This document shows positions 49,455 to 58,295 of a stretch of 64,000 nucleotides of DNA, in pieces. The stretch is from assembly GCF_004402695.1 (NCBI RefSeq), contig NZ_SOFL01000049.1, positions 1-64,000 of the forward strand, given 5' to 3'. The stretch's first letter is position 1. Each line of letters begins with the position of its first letter. A program made the translations under genes and the position numbers. Under the pieces are notes generated by a model. It was not told where the DNA came from and did not search any database. It worked only from the letters and a program-made list of their open reading frames with translations. The stretch comes from Cryobacterium adonitolivorans. Its GTDB lineage: Bacteria > Actinomycetota > Actinomycetes > Actinomycetales > Microbacteriaceae.

Positions 49455-50254
49455 TTGTCGTTCTCCGCAAGCCAGGCGAACGACGCCGCGATGCCCTCGA
49501 AGACATCGCCCGCGTAGCCGTCGAACTCCACGACGCGCAGGGCATGCGGGGCTGCCTTGAGGATGGCGGCGACGCCGACGTCGCCGCTGCCGGCCGGCAG
49601 CTGGTTGGAGAAGGCCGTGGCGAGGGCCTCGGGCACCGTGAGGGCGCTCTCGCTGCTGGGAAGCGACGTGGCGATGTCGCCCTGGATCGGGCCGTCCTTG
49701 ATGTGCAGGAACTGCACGCGGTCGCCGAGCCGCCGCAGCAGTTCGGGGGTGTCCGCGCCTCCGACGGTCGACCAGTAGGTGTCGAGTTCAAGGGCGACGT
49801 CGGGTGAGAGCCGCTCGAGGAACAGTTCGTAGATGCTGCGGCCATCCACGTGGTTGGCGAACTCCCACTGGTGGTTGTGGTAGCCGAAGCGCAAGCCCCT
49901 CTCGGCCGCAATGGCCTGGAGCTCGTTCACTCGGTCGGCGATCCGTGCGGCGTCGTCGATGCTCTGCCAACGGTCGCTCGGGACGAAAGGGTCGATGACG
50001 GTGCCGATGCCGAGCTGCGCCGCGGCGTCGAAGGCGCGGGTGGGGTCGTCGGAGTCGATGACGGGTGCGTGCCCGGACGGCGCCGTGACGCCGGATGCCG
50101 CGAAGGCCTTCTCGAACTCATCCGCGCGTTCGACGAACGCGTACGGCTCGACCTGGGTGAAGCCGATTTCGGCGACGCGGGCGATGGCGCCCTGGAGGTC
50201 TGCGGAGATGGCATCCCTCACGGTGTAAAGCTGGACCGAGGGTGTGCTGGACAT
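49451..50254 (-). CDS. Sugar phosphate isomerase/epimerase (xylose isomerase-like TIM barrel)
   Basis: A 267-residue AP_endonuc_2 family protein: VQLYTVRDAISADLQGAIARVAEIGFTQVEPYAF, the barrel strands LRFGYHNHQWEF (metal His), VALELDTYWSTVGG (metal Glu/Asp) and VQFLHIKDGPI (metal His), and VVEFDGYAGDVFEGIAASFAWL. It probably epimerises or isomerises a sugar with a divalent metal. A GGAGCAAG-type site precedes the ATG. It heads the operon with the Gfo/Idh/MocA gene. Confidence 0.88.
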   Translation of the reverse strand: MSSTPSVQLYTVRDAISADLQGAIARVAEIGFTQVEPYAFVERADEFEKAFAASGVTAPSGHAPVIDSDDPTRAFDAAAQLGIGTVIDPFVPSDRWQSIDDAARIADRVNELQAIAAERGLRFGYHNHQWEFANHVDGRSIYELFLERLSPDVALELDTYWSTVGGADTPELLRRLGDRVQFLHIKDGPIQGDIATSLPSSESALTVPEALATAFSNQLPAGSGDVGVAAILKAAPHALRVVEFDGYAGDVFEGIAASFAWLAENDK

Positions 50255-50338
50255 ACTTGCTCCTTTGGAAGTGATGGCGCGAAGGATTCTTCTGCAGAAA
50301 CAAACCTAGTGCTGCATGGTTTTATGCGCCAGACCCTG

Positions 50339-51607
50339 TCACCGATTCTGAGCATCTGCAGGTCGGCCGCTGCGGAGCAGGGACCAGACCACGACCACCG
50401 CGACCAGGGCCATCGCGGCGACGCCGAGTCCCGAGTAGCCCACCAGCAGCAGGACCAGGCCGGCCAGGGCGCCGCCGAGCGCTCCCGCGGCGTTCATCGA
50501 CAGGTCGGAGAACCCCTGCAGCGCCGATCTGTCGTGCACCCCCACGGCCTCCGTGATCAGCGTCGAGCCGGCCACGACGGATGCCGACCAGCCGAGCCCG
50601 AGCAGGATCAGCCCGACCGTCATGGCCGTCGCGGTGTCTCCGGCGAGCCAGAACAGAACGAGCGCGGCCAGCAGCAGGGCCTGCCCGGCCAGGATCACCG
50701 GCATTCGTCCCACCCGGTCGGCCAGGGCGCCGAATACCGGCGAGAGCGCGTACATACCGGCTACGTGCAGGCTGATGGTCAGGCCCACGATCGTGAGCGA
50801 GGCGCCGTGCTCCGAGAGGTGCACGGGCGCCATCGACATGAGTGCCACCATGGTGGCGTGGCTGAGGGCGATGACCGCGACGGCGTAGCGCGCCAGCGGG
50901 TTGGAGCGCACGATGGCCAGTCCGCCGTGCTGCAGGGTGCTCGTCGGCCGGGCCTCGCGCACCGACAGCGCGGTGAGCAGCGGGTCGGGCCGGAGCCCGA
51001 CCGTGTAGACCAGGGCTGCGCCGACCTGCGCGGCGAGGGAGAACGCGAACGCACCCGTGAGCGGCGGCAGGCCCAGCTGCGCCCCGACGACCTCGCCCGG
51101 ACCGAACAGGTTGGGCCCGAGGACCGCTCCGATCGTTGTCGACCACACGACGATTGAGAGATCCCTGGCGCGGGTGGTGGGGCCGGCCAGGTCGGTGGCG
51201 GCGAACCGGGCCTGCAGGTTGGTGGCCGAGCCGGCGCCCAGCAGCATCAGGGCGAGCAGCAGCAGGGGGAAGGTGTCGAGCCCGACCGAGGTCACCGCGA
51301 GAACGGCGCCGACCCCGGCGATGCCGGCGCCGGTGGCGAGGGACCGGCGGCGGCCGCTGGCCTGGGCCAGGCGGGCTAGCGGCACGGCCACCAGGGCCGC
51401 GCCCAGGGTGCTCATCGTGGCGGCCATGCCCGACCAGGCGTTGGACCCGGAGAGCTGGGCGGCGAGCAGCGCACCGAGCGAGAGCGTGGCGCCCATGCCG
51501 ATGCCGCCGAGGATCTGGCCGAGGATGAGTACCTTGACGACCTTGCGCTGCAGTCGGGGGTGCGCGCTCGCATCCGTGTCGGAGGAGGGACGGCGGGGTG
51601 TGGTCAT
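50339..51607 (-). CDS. Major facilitator superfamily transporter
   Basis: A 422-residue membrane protein with about 12 hydrophobic segments: VLILGQILGGIGMGATLSLGALLAAQL, MAATMSTLGAALVAVPLARLAQASGRRRSLATGAGIAGVG (MFS loop motif A variant) and, in the second half, SPVFGALADRVGRMPVILAGQALLLAALVLFWLAG (the second motif A). It is probably a drug or metabolite exporter. The ATG at 51607 precedes a short polar N-terminus. It is divergent from the DUF1622 gene. Confidence 0.9.
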   Translation of the reverse strand: MTTPRRPSSDTDASAHPRLQRKVVKVLILGQILGGIGMGATLSLGALLAAQLSGSNAWSGMAATMSTLGAALVAVPLARLAQASGRRRSLATGAGIAGVGAVLAVTSVGLDTFPLLLLALMLLGAGSATNLQARFAATDLAGPTTRARDLSIVVWSTTIGAVLGPNLFGPGEVVGAQLGLPPLTGAFAFSLAAQVGAALVYTVGLRPDPLLTALSVREARPTSTLQHGGLAIVRSNPLARYAVAVIALSHATMVALMSMAPVHLSEHGASLTIVGLTISLHVAGMYALSPVFGALADRVGRMPVILAGQALLLAALVLFWLAGDTATAMTVGLILLGLGWSASVVAGSTLITEAVGVHDRSALQGFSDLSMNAAGALGGALAGLVLLLVGYSGLGVAAMALVAVVVVWSLLRSGRPADAQNR

Positions 51608-51746
51608 CGGGATCCCTGATCGTTGCGTGGGCGGTGCGGCCGAGTGTGTGCGGGTGTCGATCAGCCTACGGCGCGGTTGGTCGAGTACCGCCCGACCTTC
51701 GAGGTGGAGTATCTTCGCGCCAAGGGTGATGGCGGGAGAACAACGG

Positions 51747-52136
51747 ATGACGTTCGAGGCAGTGGTAGAAGCGGCAGTGCGGGTGGTCGAGGTGGTCGGT
51801 GCGGGCATCATGGTGTTCGGCGGTCTGGCGGCACTCCTGGCGGGCATTCCGCGGGCGCTTCGCGCGGACACCCGGCCGACGGCGTACCAGAGCATGCGGC
51901 GCGAGCTGGGCCGGGCCATCCTGCTGGGCCTGGAGGTGCTGATCGTGGCCGACATCATCCGCACCATCGTGGTGGAACCCACGGTGGAGAGCGTGCTGGT
52001 GCTCGGGGCGATCGTGATTATCCGGGTGCTGCTGAGCTTCTCGCTCGAGGTGGAGATGGACGGCGTGTGGCCGTGGGCGCGCTGGCGGATGACGGGCAAG
52101 ACGGGCGCGCCGGGCGCGCCGGGCGCGCCCCAATAG
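51747..52136 (+). CDS. DUF1622 family membrane protein
   Basis: A 129-residue protein with three hydrophobic segments (AAVRVVEVVGAGIMVFGGLAALLAGIP, AILLGLEVLIVADIIRTIVV, VESVLVLGAIVIIRVLLSFSLEVEMDG). The RTIVVEPTVESVxVLG...RVLLSFSLEVE stretch is the DUF1622 signature; function unknown. The C-terminus GAPGAPGAPQ is encoded by three perfect tandem 9-bp repeats of GGGCGCGCC at 52103-52129. A GGGAG site precedes the ATG. Confidence 0.85.
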   Translation: MTFEAVVEAAVRVVEVVGAGIMVFGGLAALLAGIPRALRADTRPTAYQSMRRELGRAILLGLEVLIVADIIRTIVVEPTVESVLVLGAIVIIRVLLSFSLEVEMDGVWPWARWRMTGKTGAPGAPGAPQ

Positions 52137-52175
52137 ACACCACGGGCGGGGCGGCCGACCGGGGCGGACCTTTGG

Positions 52176-53420
52176 TCAGGCTGGGCGCAGCCGCCAGAGC
52201 GAGGTGACCTCGGCCGCCCGGGCGTCGTGCAGCGGGTCGGTCGCGTCGGAAACCTTGCGATGGGTGGGCCGTGTGTCGAGGCGTGCGGCCACCGAGAGGC
52301 CCGCGTCGTCGATGAGGTCGAGCAGTTCGCCGCGGGAGCGCAACCCGAGCAGCTCGGCCAGGTTGGAAATGATCAGCCAGCCCTCACCGTCGCCAGTGAG
52401 GTGGCCGGCGAGCCCGGCGAGGAAGCCGCGGAGCATGCGGCTGTCGGGGTCGTAGACGGCGGCGTCGGTGCTCGTCGCGGCCGAGGCCGGCAACCACGGT
52501 GGGTTGCAGACCACCAGGTCGGCGCGGCCCGGCGGGAACAGGTCGGCCTCGATGACGTCGACCCGGTCGGCCAAGCCCAGGCGCCCAAGGTTCTCGCGGG
52601 CGCAGGCCAGCGCGCGCGGTTCCATGTCGGTGGCAACGACGCGGTCGATGCCGCGGCGGGCGAGGATCGCGGCGATCACTCCGGAGCCGGTGCCGATGTC
52701 GAACGCCACCCCGGTCGCGGGCAGGGGGGCGGTGGCGACGAGGTCGAGGTACTCGCCGCGGACCGGTGAGAATACACCGTAGTGCGGGTGGATGCGGTCC
52801 CCGAGCGCCGCGACAGGCACGCCCTTGACGCGCCACTCGTGGGCGCCGATCACGCCGAGCAGTTCGCGGAGTGACAGGATCGATGGTTCGGTGCCGGGGC
52901 CGTACGCCTCATCGCAGGCCTGCCGCACGTCGGGGGCTCGGCGCAGGCCCAGGGTGTGGTCGGCGTCGAGCGACACGAGCACCAGGCCCAACAGGCGGGC
53001 GCGGCGCAGGGCCTCGGCGCGGTGCACCTCGAAGGCGGCCTTGAGCGTGTCGGCGGGGGTGCGCCGGCGCCGGTCCACGCGACGGGCCATCGCCGTGAGC
53101 AACTGCCGGGCGTTCTGGAAGTCGCCCTGCCAGAGCAGGCCGGTACCGGACTTCGCCAGCCTGTACGCGGCATCCGCGGTAAGGGTGTCATCGACGACGA
53201 CCACCCGCTTGGGGGCCGGCCAGCCGCCCTCGGAGTGCCAGCGGGCGGTGTGCTCGGCGTCGCCGGTGCGCCAGCGGATGTCGGCGGGCGCGGTGTGCGG
53301 TGCGGCCCCGGCGGCCGCATCGCTTGCGGCCGCATCGCTTGCCGCCGCGTCGGGTGCGCGCGCGACGGTGAGGCCGGATTCGGGGGCGTCGGCGCTGTCG
53401 GGGGTGTTCATGCTGGACAT
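52176..53420 (-). CDS. Class I SAM-dependent methyltransferase with N-terminal domain
   Basis: A 414-residue protein. Residues 1-45 are disordered with repeated DAAAS units (tandem 15-bp repeats, 53314-53358). An N-terminal helical domain (WPAPKRVVVVDDTLTADAAYRLAKSGTGLLWQGDFQNARQLLTAMARRVDRR) precedes a HemK/RlmG-like methyltransferase: VAFDIGTGSGVIAAILARRG (SAM motif I), VVATDMEPRALACARENLGRLG, ADLVVCNPPWLPASA (NPPW). The NPPW motif suggests methylation of an exocyclic amino group of a base or a Gln side chain. The substrate is not known. ATG 53411 is an alternative start. Confidence 0.87.
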   Translation of the reverse strand: MSSMNTPDSADAPESGLTVARAPDAAASDAAASDAAAGAAPHTAPADIRWRTGDAEHTARWHSEGGWPAPKRVVVVDDTLTADAAYRLAKSGTGLLWQGDFQNARQLLTAMARRVDRRRRTPADTLKAAFEVHRAEALRRARLLGLVLVSLDADHTLGLRRAPDVRQACDEAYGPGTEPSILSLRELLGVIGAHEWRVKGVPVAALGDRIHPHYGVFSPVRGEYLDLVATAPLPATGVAFDIGTGSGVIAAILARRGIDRVVATDMEPRALACARENLGRLGLADRVDVIEADLFPPGRADLVVCNPPWLPASAATSTDAAVYDPDSRMLRGFLAGLAGHLTGDGEGWLIISNLAELLGLRSRGELLDLIDDAGLSVAARLDTRPTHRKVSDATDPLHDARAAEVTSLWRLRPA

Positions 53421-53581
53421 GGTGTCCGATCTTGTGCCGCTGGGTTTCGGTGCGCCCGGGTTCGTGCACGGGGGACGCTCGGTCGGAACCAGCCCTGGCA
53501 GAAGGCTCTCGCGACCTGTTCGATTATCGCATCCGTCGCCAACCCGTCCGCAGCGGGGCACATCGCGGAAAAGGGGCGGCG

Positions 53582-54574
53582 CTACAGCAGGGCCGGCATG
53601 ACCTCGCGCTCGAACAGCTCGAGGCCCGACCGGTCGTAGGCCGCCTCGGGGAAGTAATGGATCGCGTAGCCGAGGCCGCGCCGCTTCATGCCGTTCAGCC
53701 GCTCGATGATCTGCTCGGGCGTGCCGACGCCCTGCGCCTCGCCGCTGCGGTACTCGGCCATGAAGCTCGCCGCGCCCTCCACGCCGAGGTACGGGGTGAC
53801 CCGGGCCTGGATGGCGTCCAGCCGCTCGGCCACCTCGGCCTCGTCGCGGCCGATCACGGTGTTGTAGTTGGCCGAGCGCACGATGGCATCGAAATCCGTG
53901 CCGAGCGTGGCGCAGTGCTCGCGCAACAGGTCGCTCTTGTGCGTGAAGCCCTCGGGGGTGCCGTCGAAGTTGGTGTAGTTCGCGTACTGCGCCGCGATGC
54001 GCAGGGTGACCTTCTCGCCGCCGCCGGCGATCCAGATCGGGATGCCGCCCTCCTGCAGCGGCAGCGGACGCACGATGGCGCCGTCCACCTGGTAGTGCTC
54101 GCCGTCGAGGGTGGCGGTTCCTTTGGTCCAGGCCTGCTGCATGATCTGCACGCCCTCGTCGAGCCGGGCCAGTCGCTCGCCCGCGCGGGGGAAGCCGTAG
54201 CCGTAGGCACGCCACTCGTGCTCGTACCAGCCGGCGCCGATGCCCATCTCGACGCGGCCGCCGGAGATGACATCGATCGTGGAGGCAACCTTGGCCAGGT
54301 ATGCGGGATTGCGGTAGCTCATGCAGGTGCACATCTGGCCGAGCCGCACCCGGCTGGTGGTGGCGGCGAAGGCGCTCATCAGGGTCCACGCCTCGTGGGT
54401 GGCCTCCTCGCTGGGCACCGGAACCGTGTGGAAGTGGTCGTACACCCAGATCGATTCCCAGGCGCCGGCGTCCGCGTGGGCCGCGAGGCCGCTCATGGTG
54501 GCCCACTGCTGGGCGGGGTCGATGCCGACGAGGTCATGACGCCAGCCCTGGGGAATGAAGAGTCCGAATCGCAT
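53582..54574 (-). CDS. LLM-class F420-dependent oxidoreductase
   Basis: A 330-residue luciferase-like monooxygenase fold: MRFGLFIPQGWRHDLVG, WESIWVYDHFHTVPVPS, SAFAATTSRVRLGQMCTCMSYRNPAYLAKVASTIDVISGGRVEMGIGAGWYEHEWRAYGYGFP and PIWIAGGGEKVTLRIAAQYANYTNFDGTPEGF. The TIDVISGGRVEMGIGAGW segment matches the F420-dependent TIGR03560-type group common in actinobacteria. I use ATG 54574; ATG 54613 adds a non-conserved leader. Substrate unknown. Confidence 0.88.
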   Translation of the reverse strand: MRFGLFIPQGWRHDLVGIDPAQQWATMSGLAAHADAGAWESIWVYDHFHTVPVPSEEATHEAWTLMSAFAATTSRVRLGQMCTCMSYRNPAYLAKVASTIDVISGGRVEMGIGAGWYEHEWRAYGYGFPRAGERLARLDEGVQIMQQAWTKGTATLDGEHYQVDGAIVRPLPLQEGGIPIWIAGGGEKVTLRIAAQYANYTNFDGTPEGFTHKSDLLREHCATLGTDFDAIVRSANYNTVIGRDEAEVAERLDAIQARVTPYLGVEGAASFMAEYRSGEAQGVGTPEQIIERLNGMKRRGLGYAIHYFPEAAYDRSGLELFEREVMPALL

Positions 54575-54622
54575 GAAGCCCAGCCTAGGGGTGGTGTCGG
54601 AGTCACCACCCAACCCTCCGCG

Positions 54623-54843
54623 TCAGGCGGGCATGACCGCGAAGAGCGAATGAATGTTGCCCTCCGGGTCGGCGAAGAAGCCGGTCAGGTGACCCCAGTC
54701 GCGCTCCGTCGGCGCGGCAATGGCAATGGCGCCACCTTCGACGAGCTCGGCAAACCGGGTCGCACTCCGATGGGGCCGTCCAGCGCCACGTAGTCCGGCT
54801 CGCGCACGGCCACCTCGAACCCGAGCGCATGCTCGTAACATCG
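54623..54843 (-). pseudogene. VOC (glyoxalase-like) protein remnant
   Basis: In one minus-strand frame CYEHALGFEVAVREPDYVALDGPIGVRPG reads as the middle of a VOC protein; in another frame RFAELVEGGAIAIAAPTERDWGHLTGFFADPEGNIHSLFAVMPA gives its end. The first ~30 residues of the domain are missing and the parts are joined with a frame change and a likely deletion near 54755-54770. The lspA stop lies 8 bp upstream. Confidence 0.7.
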
Positions 54844-54850
54844 CCCCGGC

Positions 54851-55435
54851 TCAGGCCGTGGGCCCGGGGTCTTCCGATGCGGAGGAGACGGCGCCGGCCG
54901 CGGAGTCGGTCTCCGGGGGGCGCACGTGCACGCCCATCACGGTGAGGATCGCCAGCATGACGGCTCCGGCGAAGATCGCGATGTCGGCGACGTTGCCGAC
55001 GAACAGGTTGCCGTAGCCGATGAAGTCCACCACGTGGCCGCGGGCGAAGCCGGGCTCGCGGAACAGCCGGTCACCGAGGTGGGTGGTGGCTCCGCCGAGC
55101 AGCAGGCCGAGGGCGACCATCCAGCCGAGGGACTCGACCCGCCAGGTGAGCATGCTGATCCACACGACGGCGGCGGCGGCGAGCACCGCGAAGACCCAGG
55201 TGAAGTCGGAACCGATCGAGAAGGCCGCGCCGGGGTTGTAGACGAGCACGAAGCGGATGACATCATCGATCACCGGGATGACCTGGCCGTCGCCGAGTTC
55301 GGCCTCGGCCCACCACTTGGAGGCCTGGTCGATGAGGATCACGGCCAGGGCGATGCCGAAGGCGGGCCAGGCCAGCCGGGATGCCCGCGGCGAGCGGGTA
55401 GTGGCCGGCAGCGGAGTCTGGGAGGCAGAAGTCAC
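54851..55435 (-). CDS. lspA: Prolipoprotein signal peptidase II
   Basis: This 194-residue membrane aspartyl protease cleaves lipoprotein signal peptides after diacylglyceryl transfer. There are four membrane segments. Motifs: VILIDQASKWWAE (Asp36, Lys40), VYNPGAAFSI (Asn67), GGATTHLGDRLFREPGFARGHVVDFI with catalytic Asp137, and FVGNVADIAIFAG with catalytic Asp151. In most LspA proteins the third motif reads GGALGNLIDR; here His119 replaces that Asn. An acidic C-terminal tail of ~25 residues is present. It serves the lipoproteins seen in this window (sugar SBP, ModA, SsuA-like). Confidence 0.94.
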   Translation of the reverse strand: MTSASQTPLPATTRSPRASRLAWPAFGIALAVILIDQASKWWAEAELGDGQVIPVIDDVIRFVLVYNPGAAFSIGSDFTWVFAVLAAAAVVWISMLTWRVESLGWMVALGLLLGGATTHLGDRLFREPGFARGHVVDFIGYGNLFVGNVADIAIFAGAVMLAILTVMGVHVRPPETDSAAGAVSSASEDPGPTA

Positions 55436-55594
55436 CCCTCCATCATCCCAGCGATCGCGGACCGCGCGGCGCGGTTGTCAGAACCCTTATGGAGCGATCC
55501 GTGTAGCGTTGATGCACCCGCATGCTGAGCCTGCCGGCTGCAGCTGGATTGTCCTGAGCGTAATCATCCGCTCATCTGCCTGAGGAGAGCGCGC

Positions 55595-56632
55595 ATGTCG
55601 ACACCGACCGACATCCCCACCGACATCCCGACCGACATCCCGACCGCCGAAGACACCGCGACCGCGACCGCCGGTGAGCTTGCTGCCGGGCTGGCCGCCG
55701 TGGTCTACAACCCCATCAAGGTGAACCTCGACGCCATCAAACGCGTCGTCGCTGCCGAGGAGGCCAAGGCCGGCTGGGGCGAGACCCTCTGGTTCGAAAC
55801 CTCCAAGGAAGACCCGGGCCAGGGCGCGGCCCAGCGAGCCCTCGACGCCGGCGCCACGATGGTGATCGCAGCCGGCGGCGACGGTACCGTGCGCGCGGTG
55901 GCCGAGGTCGTGCACGGCAGCGACGCGACGCTCGCGCTGCTGCCGTCCGGCACCGGCAACCTGTTGGCCCGCAACCTCAACCTCACCCTCGACAACCTCG
56001 AGCACTCGATCGGCACGGCCTTCTCCGGTAAGGACCGCAAGGTGGATATCGCCCGCATCGAGATCCGGCACGAGGACGACAGCGTCAGCAAGCACGCGTT
56101 CCTCGTGATGGCCGGGCTGGGCCTGGACGCCAAGATGCTCGCCAGCACCAATGACGAGCTCAAGGCCAAGATCGGCTGGCTCGCCTACGTGGGAGCGATC
56201 ATCACGGCCCTGCGCGACCGCAACCAGCTGCGCCTGCGCTACAGCCTCGACGGCGGCAGCACCAAGTCGGTGCGCGCGCACACCGTGATCGTGGGCAACA
56301 CCGGCACACTGACCGCCAACGTGCTGCTGCTGCCCGAGGCCGTCATCGACGACGGGCAGTTCGAGATGCTCATGTTGCGTCCGGAGGGCTTCGTGCACTG
56401 GGTTCAGATCATCGTCAAGGTGCTCTGGGAGAACGGCGTGCTGCGCCGCACTCCGCTCGGTCGCCGCATGATGACGAAGGAGGTTGAGGCCCTCAACTAC
56501 GTCAAGGGCCGCCAGATCACCGTGAAGCTCAGCCACCCCGAGGAGATCGAGCTCGATGGCGACGGCTTCGGCACCGCGACCGCGTTCAAGGCCCGGGTGC
56601 TGCCCGGCGGCTTGCGCGTGCGGGTTCCGTAG
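55595..56632 (+). CDS. Diacylglycerol kinase family lipid kinase
   Basis: A 345-residue DAGK_cat protein: VVYNPIKVNLDAIKRVV, MVIAAGGDGTVRAVAEVVHGSDATLALLPSGTGNLLARNL (GGDGT nucleotide loop and PSGTGN), and a C-terminal beta-sandwich with IELDGDGFG. It phosphorylates diacylglycerol or a related lipid. The N-terminus (residues 5-16) is TDIP repeated three times, from 12-bp tandem repeats (55607-55642). A TGAGGAGAG site precedes the ATG. It lies 69 nt ahead of two coupled hydrolase genes and may share their transcript. Confidence 0.92.
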   Translation: MSTPTDIPTDIPTDIPTAEDTATATAGELAAGLAAVVYNPIKVNLDAIKRVVAAEEAKAGWGETLWFETSKEDPGQGAAQRALDAGATMVIAAGGDGTVRAVAEVVHGSDATLALLPSGTGNLLARNLNLTLDNLEHSIGTAFSGKDRKVDIARIEIRHEDDSVSKHAFLVMAGLGLDAKMLASTNDELKAKIGWLAYVGAIITALRDRNQLRLRYSLDGGSTKSVRAHTVIVGNTGTLTANVLLLPEAVIDDGQFEMLMLRPEGFVHWVQIIVKVLWENGVLRRTPLGRRMMTKEVEALNYVKGRQITVKLSHPEEIELDGDGFGTATAFKARVLPGGLRVRVP

Positions 56633-56701
56633 GAATGACCACCGTGACCGGTGGCGCGCGTACCGCCACGAACAGGTGCCCCGGCGAGCGGATGCCGCGC
56701 C

Positions 56702-57487
56702 ATGCGTGAGCTCCTGTTGCCTCTGACCGACGCCACAGTGAACGTGCGTTCCACTGCGGGCCCTGGCACGCCGGAAGCGCCGGTGTTCGTGCTGGTGCAC
56801 GGCATCGGCATGTCGCACCGGTACCTCGACCGGCTCCACAACACGCTGGCCGTGACGGGCGCCGTGCATTCGGTGGACCTGCCCGGTTTCGGCCGCTCGC
56901 CCAAACCGGAGCGTGGCGTGTCGATAGAGCAATACGCCGACTACCTCGGTGAACTGCTCCCGATGCTCAGCGAGCGTCCCGTCGTGCTGGTCGGGCACTC
57001 CATGGGCGCCCAGTTCGCGACCGAGACGGCCGTGCGCCACCCGGCGCTGGTGGCGCACCTGGTGCTGATCGGCGGCGTCACCGACCCCACCAGGGACTCG
57101 GTGCTGCGCCAGGCCCTCGACCTGGGCCGGGACACCCTCAAGGAACCGTTCGGCGGCACGATGATCGTGATGCGCGACTACCTGCTCTGCGGTCCGCGCT
57201 GGTACCTCGCCACGCTGCGGCCGATGCTCGCCTACCGCACCGACCTGCGACTGCGGGATGTGTGCGCGCCCACCTTGGTGATCCGGGGGAAGGACGACCC
57301 GGTGTCGCGCCACGAATGGGGCGTGCGCCTCGCGGCGCAGGCGTCACAGGGAAAGCTGCTCGAGCTGCCGGGCCGGCACCTCGTGCATTTCAGTGCCGCC
57401 GCGGCCACGGCCGCCGGCATCCGTGAGTACGCCCGCGCGTTCGCGCCTGGCCCTGCCTCGCCGCTTGACGAGCCAGCTGCGCCGTGA
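56702..57487 (+). CDS. Alpha/beta hydrolase
   Basis: A 261-residue hydrolase: VFVLVHGIGMSHRYLDRL (oxyanion HG), VDLPGFGRSPKPERG, VVLVGHSMGAQFATETAV (nucleophile Ser of GHSMG), LVIRGKDDPVSRHEWG (acid Asp) and LPGRHLVHFS (catalytic His). No signal peptide. It overlaps the next gene by 4 nt (GTGA), implying a joint function on a lipid or ester. Confidence 0.88.
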   Translation: MRELLLPLTDATVNVRSTAGPGTPEAPVFVLVHGIGMSHRYLDRLHNTLAVTGAVHSVDLPGFGRSPKPERGVSIEQYADYLGELLPMLSERPVVLVGHSMGAQFATETAVRHPALVAHLVLIGGVTDPTRDSVLRQALDLGRDTLKEPFGGTMIVMRDYLLCGPRWYLATLRPMLAYRTDLRLRDVCAPTLVIRGKDDPVSRHEWGVRLAAQASQGKLLELPGRHLVHFSAAAATAAGIREYARAFAPGPASPLDEPAAP

Positions 57488-58191
57488 CCCACAAGCCCGG
57501 CCGGTGGGTGTGGCGGAGGCTGCGAGTGGGCCTGCGCAACGCCGGCTCCTGGCTGCTGGACTACCGGTATGCCGTGATCGCCCAGGTGCGGGGCGCCCTG
57601 GCCCGCACCCGCCCCGATGACTTCGCCTCGGGCGAGCGCGTGCCGGTGCTGATCATTCCGGGCATCTACGAAAGCTGGCACTTCATGCGCCCGCTGATTC
57701 TCGTATTGCACGAAAACGGGCATCCGGTGCACGTGGTCACACCGCTGCGCGCCAACCGCCGGCCGGTGGTGCCGTCGGCCGAGATCGTGGCCCGCTACCT
57801 GCGGGGGCGCGACCTGCACAACGTGGTGATCGTCGCGCACAGCAAGGGCGGCCTGATCGGCAAGTACCTGATGACGCAGCTCGACCCCGACGGCCGAGTC
57901 GAGCGCCTGATCGCGATCAGCACCCCGTTCTCGGGCTCGCGGTACGCCCGGTACATGCTGCTGCCCAGCCTGCGCGCGTTTGCGGGCACGAACCCGCACC
58001 TGGCCGCGCTGGGCGCCGACCACCGCCTGAACAACAAAGTCGTGTCGATCTACGGCCGTTTCGACCCGCACATCCCGGAGGGCAGCGTGCTGCCGGGCGC
58101 GGAGAACATCCTCATCAACACCGGCGGCCACTTCCGCATCCTCAGCCACCCCGACACCCACCGGCACGTGCTCGCCGCCGCCGGCCGGTAG
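57484..58191 (+). CDS. Lipase-like alpha/beta hydrolase
   Basis: A 235-residue protein starting at GTG 57484. ERVPVLIIPGIYESWHFMRPLILVLHENGHPVHVVTPL and VVIVAHSKGGLIGKYLMTQL (AHSKGG nucleophile) are typical of the PGAP1-like/triacylglycerol lipase group. ENILINTGGHFRILSHPDTHRHVLAA holds the catalytic His. A short Arg/Trp-rich N-terminus may contact membranes. Coupling to the preceding hydrolase and nearness to the lipid kinase suggest lipid turnover. Confidence 0.86.
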   Translation: MTHKPGRWVWRRLRVGLRNAGSWLLDYRYAVIAQVRGALARTRPDDFASGERVPVLIIPGIYESWHFMRPLILVLHENGHPVHVVTPLRANRRPVVPSAEIVARYLRGRDLHNVVIVAHSKGGLIGKYLMTQLDPDGRVERLIAISTPFSGSRYARYMLLPSLRAFAGTNPHLAALGADHRLNNKVVSIYGRFDPHIPEGSVLPGAENILINTGGHFRILSHPDTHRHVLAAAGR

Positions 58192-58229
58192 CCCGGCCGC
58201 GCACACCAGGTGCCGGGCGATCTCGCTTC

Positions 58230-58292
58230 CGCGATGTCGGCTTGCGGGGTCTTTACAAGCTCAACCAGCGAGTGGGCGTTCCCGACATCGCG
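58230..58292. terminator. Structured inverted repeat between convergent genes
   Basis: Perfect 11-bp arms (58230-58240 and 58282-58292) enclose 41 nt that contain further short pairs (CTTG...CAAG at 58241-58259 and CTC...GAG after it), allowing a three-way-junction shape. It ends 3 bp from the acs stop. It is likely a terminator for one or both genes, but no T-run is present. Confidence 0.45.
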
Positions 58293-58295
58293 TCG

